Positions 35,680 through 64,000 of a stretch of 64,000 bases of DNA are shown piece by piece. A program made the translations under genes and the position numbers. Below the pieces are notes generated by a model. The model searched no databases and was not told the DNA's origin. It saw only the letters and a list, made by a program, of their open reading frames with translations. How positions within the stretch are numbered: the stretch's first letter is position 1; each line of letters begins with the position of its first letter. Source of the DNA: Siniperca chuatsi (taxonomy: Eukaryota > Chordata > Actinopteri > Centrarchiformes > Sinipercidae); the NCBI RefSeq assembly GCF_020085105.1, contig NC_058063.1:9389422-9453421 (forward strand), given 5' to 3'.

Positions 35680-35990
35680 GTAGACAAAGTTAGCAACTAG
35701 TTGGTGAATATACATATTGAATAGCATTTAGCAGCTAAAGAGCCAAATTTTTCCCTCAGGAGTTGGTGGAGACCAAAAACGGAGCTAAAAGGAGAGTGAA
35801 TACTGGTCTTACGTTTGTCATGTGGGAAGAAGCACGACCCCAAATGAATGCTAATATTGCAACATGTCTGCTAGATGTGTAAACAAGCAACTGTTTGCTA
35901 ACAAGTTCACCATATCAACTTTAAAGGTGATATGTCAATGTTGTGCTTACAGCTTGTTCTACTGCCGCCAAGTGGCTAAACAGAATCAGT
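35680..35990. repeat. Dispersed percomorph repeat remnant
   Basis: The segment containing CCCTCAGGAGTTGGTGGAGA and, further on, CTTGTTCTACTGCCGCCAAG matches a repeat I recall as common in percomorph fish sequence. It has no ORF. Termini and class are undetermined. Confidence 0.45.
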
Positions 35991-38900
35991 TAATCTCATT
36001 CAGTATTCTGTTAGCATATATGCTACTGGTTCAGCTCATCTGTGTGACTTTAACATTTGAATCAGAGACTGAAATCCCACTGTATTAAAGAAAATAAGAA
36101 GAAAAATAAGAACAGATATTATTAGAAACAGGTGTAATGCATTGCAGCTGCCCATTTGTGACGCACTGCCTCACCCATACCCACGTCATGTGTACGAAAC
36201 CTGACATGGGGATATTACAGGTCATCACTTTTGATGTAAAAGAGGAACACTTAATGTAGGTCCTTCGTGGAACAGATGTATTAGAAGTTGGAACTCCCTT
36301 CCAGTTAGATGTCATACTTACACACAGATTGGAGCTCTTGCTGTGGTTTGTGGGCTTCTCTATTTGCGGTAATGTAAGTGGTGGGCAATATTCCATGCAT
36401 GACATCTGCACTTAACAACCACCAAGACCCACATACATGAATCATTTAGTGATTTCATACTGATTTTGATATCATATAATACTCTAAGGAAATAGTATAA
36501 TAAACAGGTTTTCAGTTTTGTGAGGAAAATCAGAGTTTATTTTAGTTATAAACAGACATTAATTCACCCACACATACAGGAAGACCATCCAGTCGCTGGG
36601 CAAACCACAAGAGTACATTTACTGGCCAGTCTTTGGTGAGAACATATTTAATAGTGTGGTTTGTTATAAAGCAAATATAGTCTGAAAACAGCAGTTTGCT
36701 TTTGAATAGGGTTTTGACCAGTGAGATGTAACCATGGATACAGTGCAGTAAATCTTTTCAGAGCAATAAGTCTTAACACAGCTCTTGATTGTTGTTGTGC
36801 ATCATCATAAAATAAGAGCTGGGGCTCCAGTCAAAACAATCTTGGTTTTTAAAGGGGTTGGACAGACATTATTTATTGTGTTGCGAAAAGCCACATCTGG
36901 AATCATTTGGGCTTTTACGACTTTTATTTACAAGAAAAAATAAGGACATACGTTTCAGTGACATTCTTCAGAATGAGTAAACGTTGGAAGGAAAATACTG
37001 AAAAGGGGAATTCATAGGGGTGGTCTCCATTTAAGAAGTAAAATATGAGTATGCAAAATGCAGTGCTGATCCTGTTTTGTTTCTCTTCCTTGCCTCCCTG
37101 TGAGATCTCATGCATACTCATCTGAGCTTTTCCATCCTGCATTACTTCAACAGCTGACCCTGAAGAATTGTGGGAGTGAGCTGGTAATCCATCCCATCTT
37201 CATTGATTCACTTTTATTGCCGTCTTTGTTTGTGGAAAGTTGAAGTCATTCGGTCTCTGCTTGGATATGACATAAAACCTGTACTGCTTTTGCTGCTCAA
37301 GGCTCTTTGATTTGAGTGTTTTCCTGACATTGTTTTAAAGAGTAATGAATAAATGGGCCATATTCTGGGCAAATATCCAGCTACAGTTCTTCAAAGCTAC
37401 CTGGACTATAAGGCTGGCAGCATACTTGAAACAAATCCATTTTGGCATGTTCACATGGGCAAAATGCCAAGTTTATAGCTCAAACGCAGTGCTGCATTTA
37501 CTATTCAATGAGATAAGGGTTCATATACTAGTCAAAAGAATGAAACTTTATTAAGACTGTTTTTCACACATATCAAGCCATTGTTGTCCCAAGACTGCAT
37601 GCTGTATAGTTGATGGAAATCAAAAAGTAGGCTCAAAGTCTGGAAAAGGTTTTTGTTTTGTGTGGAAAGTGTGTCAGCTGTTTGCTGTCTTGCTGTGGCT
37701 GAATCATTTTCCTCCCAGGCAGGTCAGCGTGCCTCCAGCCACTCCTTCCACAGCACAAGCCAACGGATGTCCTGCACTGTATTGCAGCTAGTAGACGCTA
37801 GCATGCACTCCTGTCTCCTGCACACAGATAGACCAACCGCTTGTAGATTTTCTCTACCTTTTTCCTTTCAAAATGCCTGAACTGTGGCTTCACATTGATG
37901 CAAAACATTGTTATCGTATTGATTGGTCCAGAATAGAAATGAAAAAACTACAATGGACAGTATTAATCTGCATCATGAAGTCCAGTGCTGTCTGTGCTCG
38001 CTGTGGCCATACAAAGAGGCTTCTTTTTTTCCCCCTCCTGCCACAGCTGACTCACCACTGGAAAAACTGAACTTCCTGTGTAGATCCTAACAGCTCTTTG
38101 AAGGCGACGTGGAGGTTTTTGCTTTAAGTTTCTCTTTCTTCCTAGACAACTAATTGCTCTTGTTTTTGGCCAGGTTTGATAAGTCAAGTGCTTTTCTTTG
38201 GCACAGGAACACAATGTTTTTGCACCATAATATACTGTAGGTAAATGATGAGCAGCAGTTTTCAAATACACTGCATCTCCCTTATTACATACTTAAAAAG
38301 TGCCCTGACATTTCTTGTGAAAACTGGGCGTCTTTATTCCACAAATAAGAGCTCAATTTCCCAAGCATTTGTGATACGCTGATTAAAGGAAATAATGACT
38401 CAAACATTAACTAGAAAACAGAAACTCAAACTTTTACTTCAAAAGTTCTCACAAATAAATAAAAACATGACACGTTTTGGCTGCTCCAACTGTTAAACTG
38501 GATGTCGCTTTTCATATATTTTGTCACTCAAGTCAAATTTGCGACCATATTTCGACCATATCAAATGTTTTATTGACTTTAGTGTGCTTGATTTACACTC
38601 TCAGTGGCATTTCTGAGCATTCCTCTGGGCCCGGCTGCTCTCCCTTGGCTCTCTGTAGCCGTTAACTCTCTCAACATAATTGGAGCGGTGCGGTGATATA
38701 CAATGACAAGAGTGTTTGTGAATGTCAACAAATCCAGTCCCTTCATTGCCCCTTGTGTTTTCCCCAGTTTGTTTGCTTCGATGTGGTGCAGCAGTCTTAA
38801 AGGATCCTTTTATTGCCTTGGCCACAGTATTACTTAGCATTCTGTGTATGCTTGCATGTGTAATCCATCCCACTGTCCAAACACGAGATGTAAGAACTTT

Positions 38901-39092
38901 GCTTTCAGTAACATGCAGTGTTCTCATTGGCTATAGCCAAAATACAGTATCTTTAGCAAGTGTTAGGTAATAGACTTTGCTTTGCAAGACGTTTTAACCA
39001 CAGCAGAGAAGAGAATACTTTAAAGTGTTCTACGAACATGGTACCGGAGGGTTTATTGTCTAATAGGCAAACAAATTTACTCTCAGTTATAA

Positions 39093-56528
<17,436 letters not shown>

Positions 56529-56899
56529 CCACCAACACCTGCAGCAAAGATGAAAAATCTGACTGGCCAAGTGCGACGGCAGGAGGGAAGGATAGGCGGC
56601 GGGCCGGGGTGTGAGCGGAAAATGATTTTGTATTTAAACACCTCCAATCGCCCGAACATGGTACTTCTTTTTCCCCTCGTCTTGGAAGATGCCCATTGTC
56701 TGCTTTTTTTACAACCATATTATGCTTTTCATGGGTTTTCCGAGCAGCAACTTACAGGTGGGACTGTGTCTGTAAATCGCTTGGTAAGCTGCAGTGAATC
56801 ATTTAGGACTAGTTGAGGTGTGTTTCTTTACAGATGGTGTACAGAATGATTAATCACTGTACATAATATTGACTGCCCATAGGGTGACATAGCTGTGTT

Positions 56900-56966
<67 letters not shown>
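56900..56966. repeat. (GT)n microsatellite in dennd4c 3' UTR
   Basis: A GT run of about 33 units with one C interruption (GTGTGCGTGTG) near its start. Alternating purine-pyrimidine repeats of this length can adopt Z-DNA; GU repeats in RNA can bind CELF/TDP-43-type proteins. No direct evidence of either here. Confidence 0.95.
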
Positions 56967-56969
<3 letters not shown>

Positions 56970-58358
56970 TATGCAGTTACTTCCCTGTCTCGTAGCCTTT
57001 TGCCCACTTTGCTTAAATCTGTCCTAAGTATCCCAGATTAGATCAGTCTGAGTTATTTGAGACTGTGTACAGACCCCGATTGTTCCTTTGTGCACTTTCA
57101 AAAAAACAAAAAAACAACCCCAGTAACTCAAGTCCAACTGTCTTTTTTGTACATATTGTTTACTTTGGGGGGGGGATCTGAAACCAGGGTTGCCTGTTTT
57201 TTGGAGGTCTCAATGCCTTGACTGTTTGTGTGATCCACGTCTTAATGAATGTTCCAGTTTGTTTCATTTTAACTGTACAGGTTCATAGTGAGGCTCTCTG
57301 TCTGTGTAAATATGTTGGAAGCACACTTGTAAATGGGAGAGGACTGAGGACAATCACTAATTATCAATCACTAAAATTGATTCTACAACATTCCAGGTTT
57401 CCTGCAATCAAAACAGGTCTAAAAAAGTATTACTGATCTCTGCAACAATCTCTGGAGAGATTATAAAAACTATCAATTCCCACACATTAAAACAAGACGC
57501 ATGTTCTCTTGCAGGGAAAGACAGCTTGGTGACGGAACAGTCAGTCCAACTTGTGTTTTTAATATCTGCATTTTTTTAACAGTAACGAACTGTACTTGTT
57601 CAGCTAATATGTCTTATTGTAATGTTAAATTAGAGCTGTAACTTACATGTACTGGGGCTATTCCTTACTCTAGCATAGAATGAACCACAAAGTTGTTTGT
57701 TTTTTATAAATTGGGTATATTATTTGCGGACAAGATTGCTTTTATGGTTTTCACACAGTAGCTTTGGATGATGTTGGTAGCAATTAGAGCTTTATACCGC
57801 AAAGGGCTTCTTCAGTAGTGCTGACACTGTGTTAAGAAATACTTTTTACAACACGACATTCCACTAAATGCTGAAACAGACAGGGAAAATAAGCAAAGTG
57901 TTGCAATGAACTGTTGAAGTGCTGCAATGAAATGGGTGTAGATGGTCCTATTGTAGACTTGGGGGAATGACTTGTACAGAAGCGATGATATTGTGAAATA
58001 TTAAATTTGCACTGCAAAGATTGAAACCTGACCTTCATCAGGGTGAGGATGAGATGCGTCCACCTCGAAACATTAACAACATACAGTAGTTTTTCCTCCA
58101 AAACAAAAAGAAATTCTCAGTTATTTATTTTTGTATTGACATTTGGATTGCAGATTGGATTTCTAACTTAGTATTTTTATGATTTAACAATCCCCCCTTT
58201 CCCTTTTTAATCTGTCTTTTTCCACCCTGTACTGACTTTGTAAATTTGACCTCCTTATGTCAGAGGATGTACAGAAGAGACTGCTGTTTAACAATAGATT
58301 AAGTGATCTCTTACCGTCCTGTGGAAAGGAACTGAATGTCTATACTTAAGTGCGCTGC

Positions 58359-58364
58359 AATAAA
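58359..58364 (+). terminator. dennd4c: dennd4c polyadenylation signal (candidate)
   Basis: AATAAA followed by GT-rich sequence (TGTGTCC, TTTTTTGTCT) within 50 bp, a usual downstream element. Confidence 0.6.
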
Positions 58365-58385
58365 TGAGTTTGTGAACTGATTTAA

Positions 58386-58816
58386 AACGTAATGTGTCCA
58401 TTTTTTGTCTCTGTGTTGATGAGAATTTATATTGTTCAGTGTCACATGAGAAGCTACAGTGATTCATGTTATTTTGCCTATATTTTCTTCTTTCTGGTGG
58501 CAGATAGTTTGTCAGTATTTTCCTGCTGTGAAGCCTTTGACATCTTGTTTCCTCCTTTTTGATTCTCTGGTCAGCATCAAATTCCCTCCCAAGTGCATTC
58601 TCATGTTCTCTCATTATTTTCTCTATGTCCTCCCAACTCTTCCTTTCCTTTTATGAAAACTTCCTCCATCCTGTCGTCCATCACTGGTCTCAAATGTCAT
58701 ACCTGCTCGTCTGACAATCAAGGGTCATCAGCTTAGAACTTCAACTCTGATATTTTCCAGAATATCGTGGCACATTTAGAGGGCTTCAGAAATGCAGGGC
58801 TCCTTTCTCTTCCACT
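58386..58816. other. Intergenic, nothing recognised
   Basis: No gene, RNA or repeat could be identified between the dennd4c transcript end and the L2 LINE. Confidence 0.5.
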
Positions 58817-58985
58817 TTTCAATTCAATTCAATTTTATTTATATAGTGCCAATTCATAACAGAAGTTATCTCATTGCGCTTTTCCTATAGAGCAGGTCTA
58901 AACCGTACTCTTTATAATATTAATTACAGAGACACAACAAATCCCACCATGAGCAAGCATTGGCAAGTGGCAAGAAAAAACTTCC

Positions 58986-59030
58986 TTTCAGCAGGTATTT
59001 CTGCTCTGGAGGCAGAAATACCTGCTGAAA
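58986..59030. repeat. Perfect 19-bp hairpin inside the LINE 3' UTR
   Basis: Arms 58986-59004 and 59012-59030 are exact reverse complements (TTTCAGCAGGTATTTCTGC), separated by 7 nt (TCTGGAG). Confidence 0.95.
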
Positions 59031-59241
59031 GCGACAGAAGGAGAGAAGAGATAAACAAGAAAGCACAGAACTATGGCAGAGAGAAGATGTTGAGTTAGTA
59101 ACATGCAGTAATGGGGTAAAAATACATACAGATGGAGAGAAAAGGAGAGAGGAAAGAGGCGCATCACGTGAAGTCTCCCGGCAGTCTAGGCCTATAGCAG
59201 CATAACTAAGGAATGGTTCAGGACTCACTCAAACCAGCCCT

Positions 59242-60228
59242 CTAATTATAAGCTTTATCAAAGAGGAAAGTCTTTAGCCTACTCTTAAATGTGGAGATGG
59301 TGTCTGCCTCCAGAACCCAAACTGGGACCTGATTCCACAGAAGAGGAGCTTGATAACTGAAGGCTCTGGCTCCCATTCTACTTTTGGAGACTCTAGGAAC
59401 TACAAGTAACCCTGCAACCTGGGAGCACAGTGTTCCAGTCGGATTATATGGTGTTATGAGATCTTTAAGATACGATGGTGCCAGACCATTAAGAGCTTTG
59501 TAGGTGAGGAGAAGGATTTTAAATTCTATTCTAAATTTTACAGGGAGCCAGTGCAAAGAAGCTAATATTGGAGAGATATGATCTCTTTTCCTATTTTTTG
59601 TATTTTTTAGTACACGTGCCGCAGCATTCTGGATCAACTGGAGAGTCTTAAGGGACTTATTCGGGCAGCCGGATAATAAGGAATTGCAGTAGACCAGCCT
59701 AGAAATAACAAATGCATGCACTACTTTTTTGGCATCATTTTGAGACAGGATGTGCCTGATTTTTGCAATATTACGTAGGTGAAAAAAGGCAGTCCTTGAA
59801 GTTTGTTTCATGTGGGAGTTAAAGGATAAATCCTGATCAAAGATAACTCAGAGGTTCCTTACGGTGCTGCTGGAGGCCAGGGCAATGCCATGTAGAGTAA
59901 CTATATCTTTAGATAATTTGTCTCTGAGGTGTTTGGGACCAAGTACAATAACTTAAGTTTTGTCTGAGTTTAACATCAGAAAGTTGCAGGTCATCCAGGT
60001 CTTTATGTCCTTAAGGCATGCCTGAAGTTTAGTTAACTGGTTAGTTTCATCTGTCTTGATCGATAGATATAATTGGGTATCATCTGCATAGCAATGAAAG
60101 TTTATGGAGTGTTTCCTAATAATACTGCCTAGAGGAAGCATATATAATAGAATCGGTCCAAGCACAGAACCTTGTGGAACTCCGTGACTAACTTTGGCGT
60201 GAGTGGAGGACTCACAGTTAACTTTCAT
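59242..60228 (-). pseudogene. Broken L2 reverse-transcriptase ORF
   Basis: Two open segments (59953-60228 and 59242-59811) in the same general reading belong to one L2 ORF2. The joining stretch (59812-59952) carries two in-frame stops: one just before VIVLGPKHLRD and one after TVRNL where the family has NLGVIFD. The RT palm YADD is intact, but the protein is 5' truncated and interrupted, so no active enzyme is expected. Confidence 0.85.
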
Positions 60229-60240
60229 TTTGATGTTCTC

Positions 60241-61910
60241 TGAGGCCAGCTTTTGCCTCCTTTAACCCAGAGAAAGGCCTTTTGTGAGTGCATGTAGGAC
60301 TACAGTGGAAGCCATGTCACAAAAACACAATAGGGTCTTGCATCACTTTGTACTTTTTTGTGATGGCTGCAGCTTGTGACATGCAGGTGCCCACTTTTGC
60401 CTTCTTTTGTGGTTTCTGTTTATAGTTGTGTCTGAGAGGCTGCTTTTATGGACTATAATTTGAGTCTGCATTGTCAAGATGTAATATCCTGAATGACTGA
60501 GAAAATACAAATACAGGGTTCAAAATGCACAGTCTCATCCTAAACGTGGATACATAGAGAAAGAGGGAGTAATCTCACATTTACACTCACAGTTGAATGC
60601 ATTTTAGCCATCTGGGAAGTGGTCATACCTGACCACTTGAGAAAAATAGGCTGTGGAGGTCAGAATGGAAGTTGTGGGTGGGTGTGGTACATTATTTTTA
60701 TTGCTTAGAAATCTTTTTTTAATTTTTTTTAATGAGAAATAATAGGGTGAATTAAGGGTGATTGGGACAGTTTTTGAATTTCTGCCTTGTGTAAGCGTTC
60801 TTGCCATATATTAAAAAATAGCCACAATAACACGACACATTTCTGTAATACTGAAGATCTTACCTATCCATTTGAGGTGAAAGAAGGTTTTATCATATTC
60901 CTAGGAGGCGTGGCATACCCTTGTGTGTAAACTGACCCCCCTTTTCCCATTCATCATTATGAATCAAGACTCCATGTTCATTTCTGTTAAACTTTATGAA
61001 GGTTTAAAAATCCAGCCCTGGCCAAGAACCTTAACATGGGTGTGTTCCCTGCCTCCATTATCTCCCCGTACTCTTCAATGGCTCCCTTCATCCTGTCCTC
61101 ACTCCGCTTGCATTTTTTCCTTGCTGTTTGTTTGTTCGCTGTGCTCTCCCTTCTTCATGCATCATGCTTCATGCGTCTTCATGCATCTCTCTTCCTGTCT
61201 CATTGGTGCCATTCTACTCTGCAATAGATTCATCAGGATTAGGGATGGGTTAAGAGGTCATGGCGAAACTTAAGTGTTAGGTTTGGCTTGGTTTGTGTAT
61301 TAGGGTAAACTTGGTGTTTTTTGCTAGCTGAATCCAGCTAGTCCATGAAATTGTGGTTGATTAGGGGTCCGCACACATGAAGAGGTTGGGAATCTAGAGC
61401 ATGCACAATGGTTCTTTATTGCAAGGTTGCTCATTTTCTTCATTAGCCAAGCCTTTTAGCACTGTCCCACGTGGAAGGGACAAAATAAAAACAACCCAAT
61501 TCCAAAAATAGAAACATTTTTTTTCCAGATTTTGTTGCAGTAGTACATCATATTCATTTTCCCATCAAAGGTTTGAGCAATATAATAGCTATGACAATTG
61601 TAAGACCTTATGATGAAAACTTGCTAAAGCTTATGTTATTTTCCTAACCTCATCGGTTGCAGGGTCAACTTCCTGTTTGATGCTTGCCCCGCCCACCTAC
61701 GTGATGTCACACCAATGAGGACATGCAATTTCGATTACGTGTTTTCACAGCTAGGGCTCAGCAAAAAAAGTTTTTATTCTCACTCATCAGGCGAGAAAAT
61801 AAACCCGGTATAGTTTTACTGTCCCATTTGACCATATGTCCCAGTCACCCTTAGTTCACCCTATACTTTTTGTAAATTTAAAAGTTACACAGTTTTGCTT
61901 TAATAATCAG
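60241..61910. other. Intergenic, nothing recognised
   Basis: No conserved coding sequence was found. A few short open stretches (for example around 60923-61273) have no recognisable similarity or splice context. Confidence 0.5.
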
Positions 61911-62120
61911 TTTCTTCTTCTTCTTCTTTTCCTTTCGGCTGTTCCCTTTCAGGGGTCGCCACAGCGAATCATGTGCCTCCATCTAACCCTGTCCTCTGCA
62001 TCCTCTTCACTCACACCAATTAACTTCATGTCCTCTCTCACTACATCCATAAAGCTCCTCTTTGGTCTTCCTCTAGACCTCCTGCCTGGCAGCTCCAACC
62101 TCAACCTCACATAGCAATTT
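61911..62120 (-). mobile_element. 3' end of an RTE-type LINE
   Basis: On the minus strand this encodes the C-terminal RTE signature RSRGRPKRSFMDVVREDMKL, then GVSEEDAEDR and RWRHMIRCGDP, followed by a short 3' tail with GAA repeats (plus-strand TTC run at about 61916-61928). This is an extreme 5' truncation. Confidence 0.8.
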
Positions 62121-62443
62121 ATTGAGTTTACAACGCACACATGTATTTTCCTTAGATAATGGACAGTCCACCTGCAATGAAATTAATCCATACTCTGCTT
62201 TTACAATGGCTTTGAAGCAGGCATTTTCGGAGATGACATAAAGGCCTGTGTTCGTACTAGAGACAGATTCTTTACGTTAACATATAAAAAGCTAACCGTA
62301 TCCTTCCGCCAAGCAACATAGCTTTTGGACCTCGTCGGCGCATGAATATCTTAATTAAACGTTGTGCGGTCGAAGGTGCGTGTTGTTAGGGAACCTGATT
62401 TGTTTTACACACAGACCGAACTTTGAGAGGACGGGATAACAAG
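62121..62443 (+). promoter_or_regulatory. Upstream region of the borealin-like gene
   Basis: A CpG-containing patch (about 62290-62375) lies upstream of the start codon. A CACACAG at 62408-62414 could be an acceptor for the start-codon exon or simply 5' UTR. No clear core promoter is visible. Confidence 0.3.
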
Positions 62444-63261
62444 ATGTCGTTAAGGCGGAAGAGAAACGCAGAAAATGCCCAGATTAAAGAGCAGCAGGGC
62501 CTGGAGATGCGACAGAGCAGACTGGCTCTCTTCAGTCAACAGATTGAGAAAGAAGGTTTGGTAGTGATTGCTGCTCAAAATGTCAGGTTTCACATCCTCT
62601 AGTCGTCCCCACCTTTGTCCTAAAAATGCCGAACTTTTCCCCTTACAGCACAAGAGCGTATGAACGAGTTAGAGGCCAAGATGGAGAACATGTTGGCAAC
62701 AGTGGACAAAGTCTTCAAAGTGGAACTGATGAAGATGCCTCCCTCTCTTCAAAACACGCTCATAGGGAACTTAATAAGCGGTGAGCCCTCCTCATTCATG
62801 AATTAAGATATTATACTTGTCCGAGCATGTCTGAGAATCATAACTCGTTTATATTTCTCGGACTCACTCACCCGCCATCACCCTGTCTTCTGTATTAGAG
62901 GAGGAAATCCCAGCAAGTGATGTGTCAATTGCCATGAAGGTGAGTTGAGTAAGCTGTAAGTCGCTGTCACCTAGAGCTGCCTTTTTAACAGGCATAATTT
63001 TTGCCTTTTTGCAGAATGAGTCCTTTGAGCTGCACCAGCCACTCAGGAGGGTACCCAGCAAAAGAGGTGAAATTACTTTCTTAAACCAAGATGGTAACAA
63101 CAGTTTAAAATCCTGCATGAAACTTCATTGTTAAATTAATCATGATTTTGATTTAACAGCCATCTTCTGTGCTTTTATTTATTTTTTAAAAAGTAAAATC
63201 AACAGATTCTACACCGGGTCAGTCCACCACAGCCCAGAGGTCCTCATCCAAGACGTCTAAG
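62444..63261 (+). CDS. cdca9: Borealin-like chromosomal passenger protein, N-terminal part (probably borealin-2)
   Basis: Five exons (62444-62555, 62649-62780, 62899-62939, 63015-63066 and 63194-63261) join in phase into 135 codons with no stop. The gene continues beyond the window. The N-terminus is basic (MSLRRKRNAEN), followed by a long helix (SRLALFSQQIEKEAQERMNE and on through MENMLATVDKVFKVELMKMP). This pattern of 'basic tail, (L/F)xxF(D/E)xE, helix, DxxxxxExxxxP' is that of borealin, which forms a three-helix bundle with survivin and INCENP to target Aurora B to centromeres. The segment MKNESFELHQPLRRVPSK fits the fish/amphibian borealin-2 (Dasra A) branch better than CDCA8. The fifth exon's acceptor (AAAAAG) is pyrimidine-poor. 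The family call is more secure than the paralogue call. Confidence 0.72.
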
Positions 63262-64000
63262 GTCAGCAATGTAGCAGCTAATGTTTGCACACATTGGGGG
63301 GGATTTTAATGCAAAATTTAAAAAAAATACTTGCTAGACTGATCTAATTACACTTTATTAGAATTTTATGGGGTAAAACAAATGCTTTCAAAATGTCCAC
63401 ATCACCTTTGATAGAGGAGGGGAAGGGGGAAAAACAACATGACAGACATGCATTAGGTGTCATATATAGAGCCAACGGGAGCAGCAGCAGCAGTAGTAGT
63501 TGGGTTGATTTGTAGTCACTGTAAATACAACTGGTGAATCAGCCATTTTGGCCTGCCCTACACTGTACATCTGTAGTCTGATAAAGTACTCTCTAAAACC
63601 CTGTTTCTGACATTTTGAGCAAGAAGAATATAACAAATATTGACACAATGAACACACTTTAGGTCATTTTTCAGGGGGAGGATCAAATCAATAGCTTGTA
63701 CAATCATATCAAGTTCTGGTTTGCTTACTGTGGTACTGTATGTTCTTTTGCTGACCTAATATCAAGTTTTAGAAAAACAATGCAAGTCTCTGCATTGCTG
63801 TTAATCTCTTTTGTCTATATAGTGGTGGGGTTTTTTTTGCATGTTTGTCACACTTAAATGTTTCAGATCATCAAACAAATTTAAATATTAGTCAAAGATA
63901 ACACAATTAAACACAAAATGCAGTTTTTAAATGGTTATTTAGGTTATTAAGGGAAAACAAAATCCAAACCTACATGGCCCTGTGTGAGAAAGTGATTGAG
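63262..64000 (+). other. Intron of the borealin-like gene (no further exon found)
   Basis: No phase-0 exon continuing the borealin reading could be identified before the window end. The region is AT-rich intron-like sequence. Confidence 0.5.

Larger units (their letters stand above)
56529..58385 (+). other. dennd4c: dennd4c 3' UTR
   Basis: This follows the dennd4c stop codon and contains no convincing reading frame. It holds a long GT repeat (56900-56966). The first well-placed AATAAA is at 58359-58364, which suggests a 3' UTR of about 1.85 kb. Confidence 0.6.
58817..60240 (-). mobile_element. 5'-truncated L2/Maui-type LINE
   Basis: On the minus strand the element runs from the RT region (about 60228) to its 3' end (about 58817). 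It reads [14 protein letters not shown], then the catalytic YADDTQLYL, then the L2 C-terminus ending TFKSRLKTFLFDKAYN and a stop near 59240. The 3' UTR (58817-59240) ends in TATATAAATAAAATTGAATT, with ATTGA units typical of this clade. It lacks the endonuclease and 5' half. A perfect hairpin lies in the 3' UTR. Confidence 0.9.

Overview
The window is nuclear DNA of a bony fish, most likely a percomorph teleost. The evidence is short GT-AG introns, proteins that align end to end with vertebrate orthologues, and several repeats typical of spiny-rayed fishes. There are no bacterial or viral genes. The identifications rest on my reading of exon translations against remembered vertebrate proteins; no search was run.

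Layout. (1) 534-3894 (-): complete coding part of zdhhc21, a DHHC palmitoyltransferase, seven coding exons giving 265 aa, with its promoter near 4.6 kb. A 349-bp fold-back transposon sits in its last intron. (2) 5465-10028 (+): two decayed LINEs lie head to tail. Each has lost its reverse-transcriptase core but keeps ORF1 pieces and an RNase H piece, and each is bounded by the 7-mer TAATTCA. The second ends about 100 bp before the next gene's start codon. (3) 10129-15364 (+): plaa, a WD40/PFU/PUL ubiquitin-binding cofactor, 14 exons, 796 aa. (4) 16982-24402 (+): haus6, an augmin subunit, 16 exons, 829 aa. Intron 12 carries an H/ACA scaRNA matching SCARNA8, with guide pockets for U2 snRNA pseudouridines 34 and 44. 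(5) About 26.4-58.4 kb (+): dennd4c, a Rab GEF, with a probable non-coding first exon, a 12-kb first intron and 33 coding exons, 1898 aa. (6) 58817-60240 (-): a 5'-truncated L2-type LINE. (7) 62444-63261 (+): the first five exons of a borealin-type chromosomal passenger gene, probably cdca9 (borealin-2), which runs off the window.

The genes do not form a pathway. haus6 and the borealin-like gene both serve mitosis, zdhhc21 and dennd4c serve membrane traffic, and plaa serves ubiquitin/p97 proteostasis. The haus6-dennd4c neighbourhood recalls human chromosome 9p22. Every coding exon join was checked for phase, and each complete gene sums to a whole number of codons.

The best non-coding find is the haus6 intronic scaRNA. 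I found no convincing new biological system. The items most worth following up are the twin RT-deleted LINEs abutting the plaa promoter and the hairpin and fold-back repeats.
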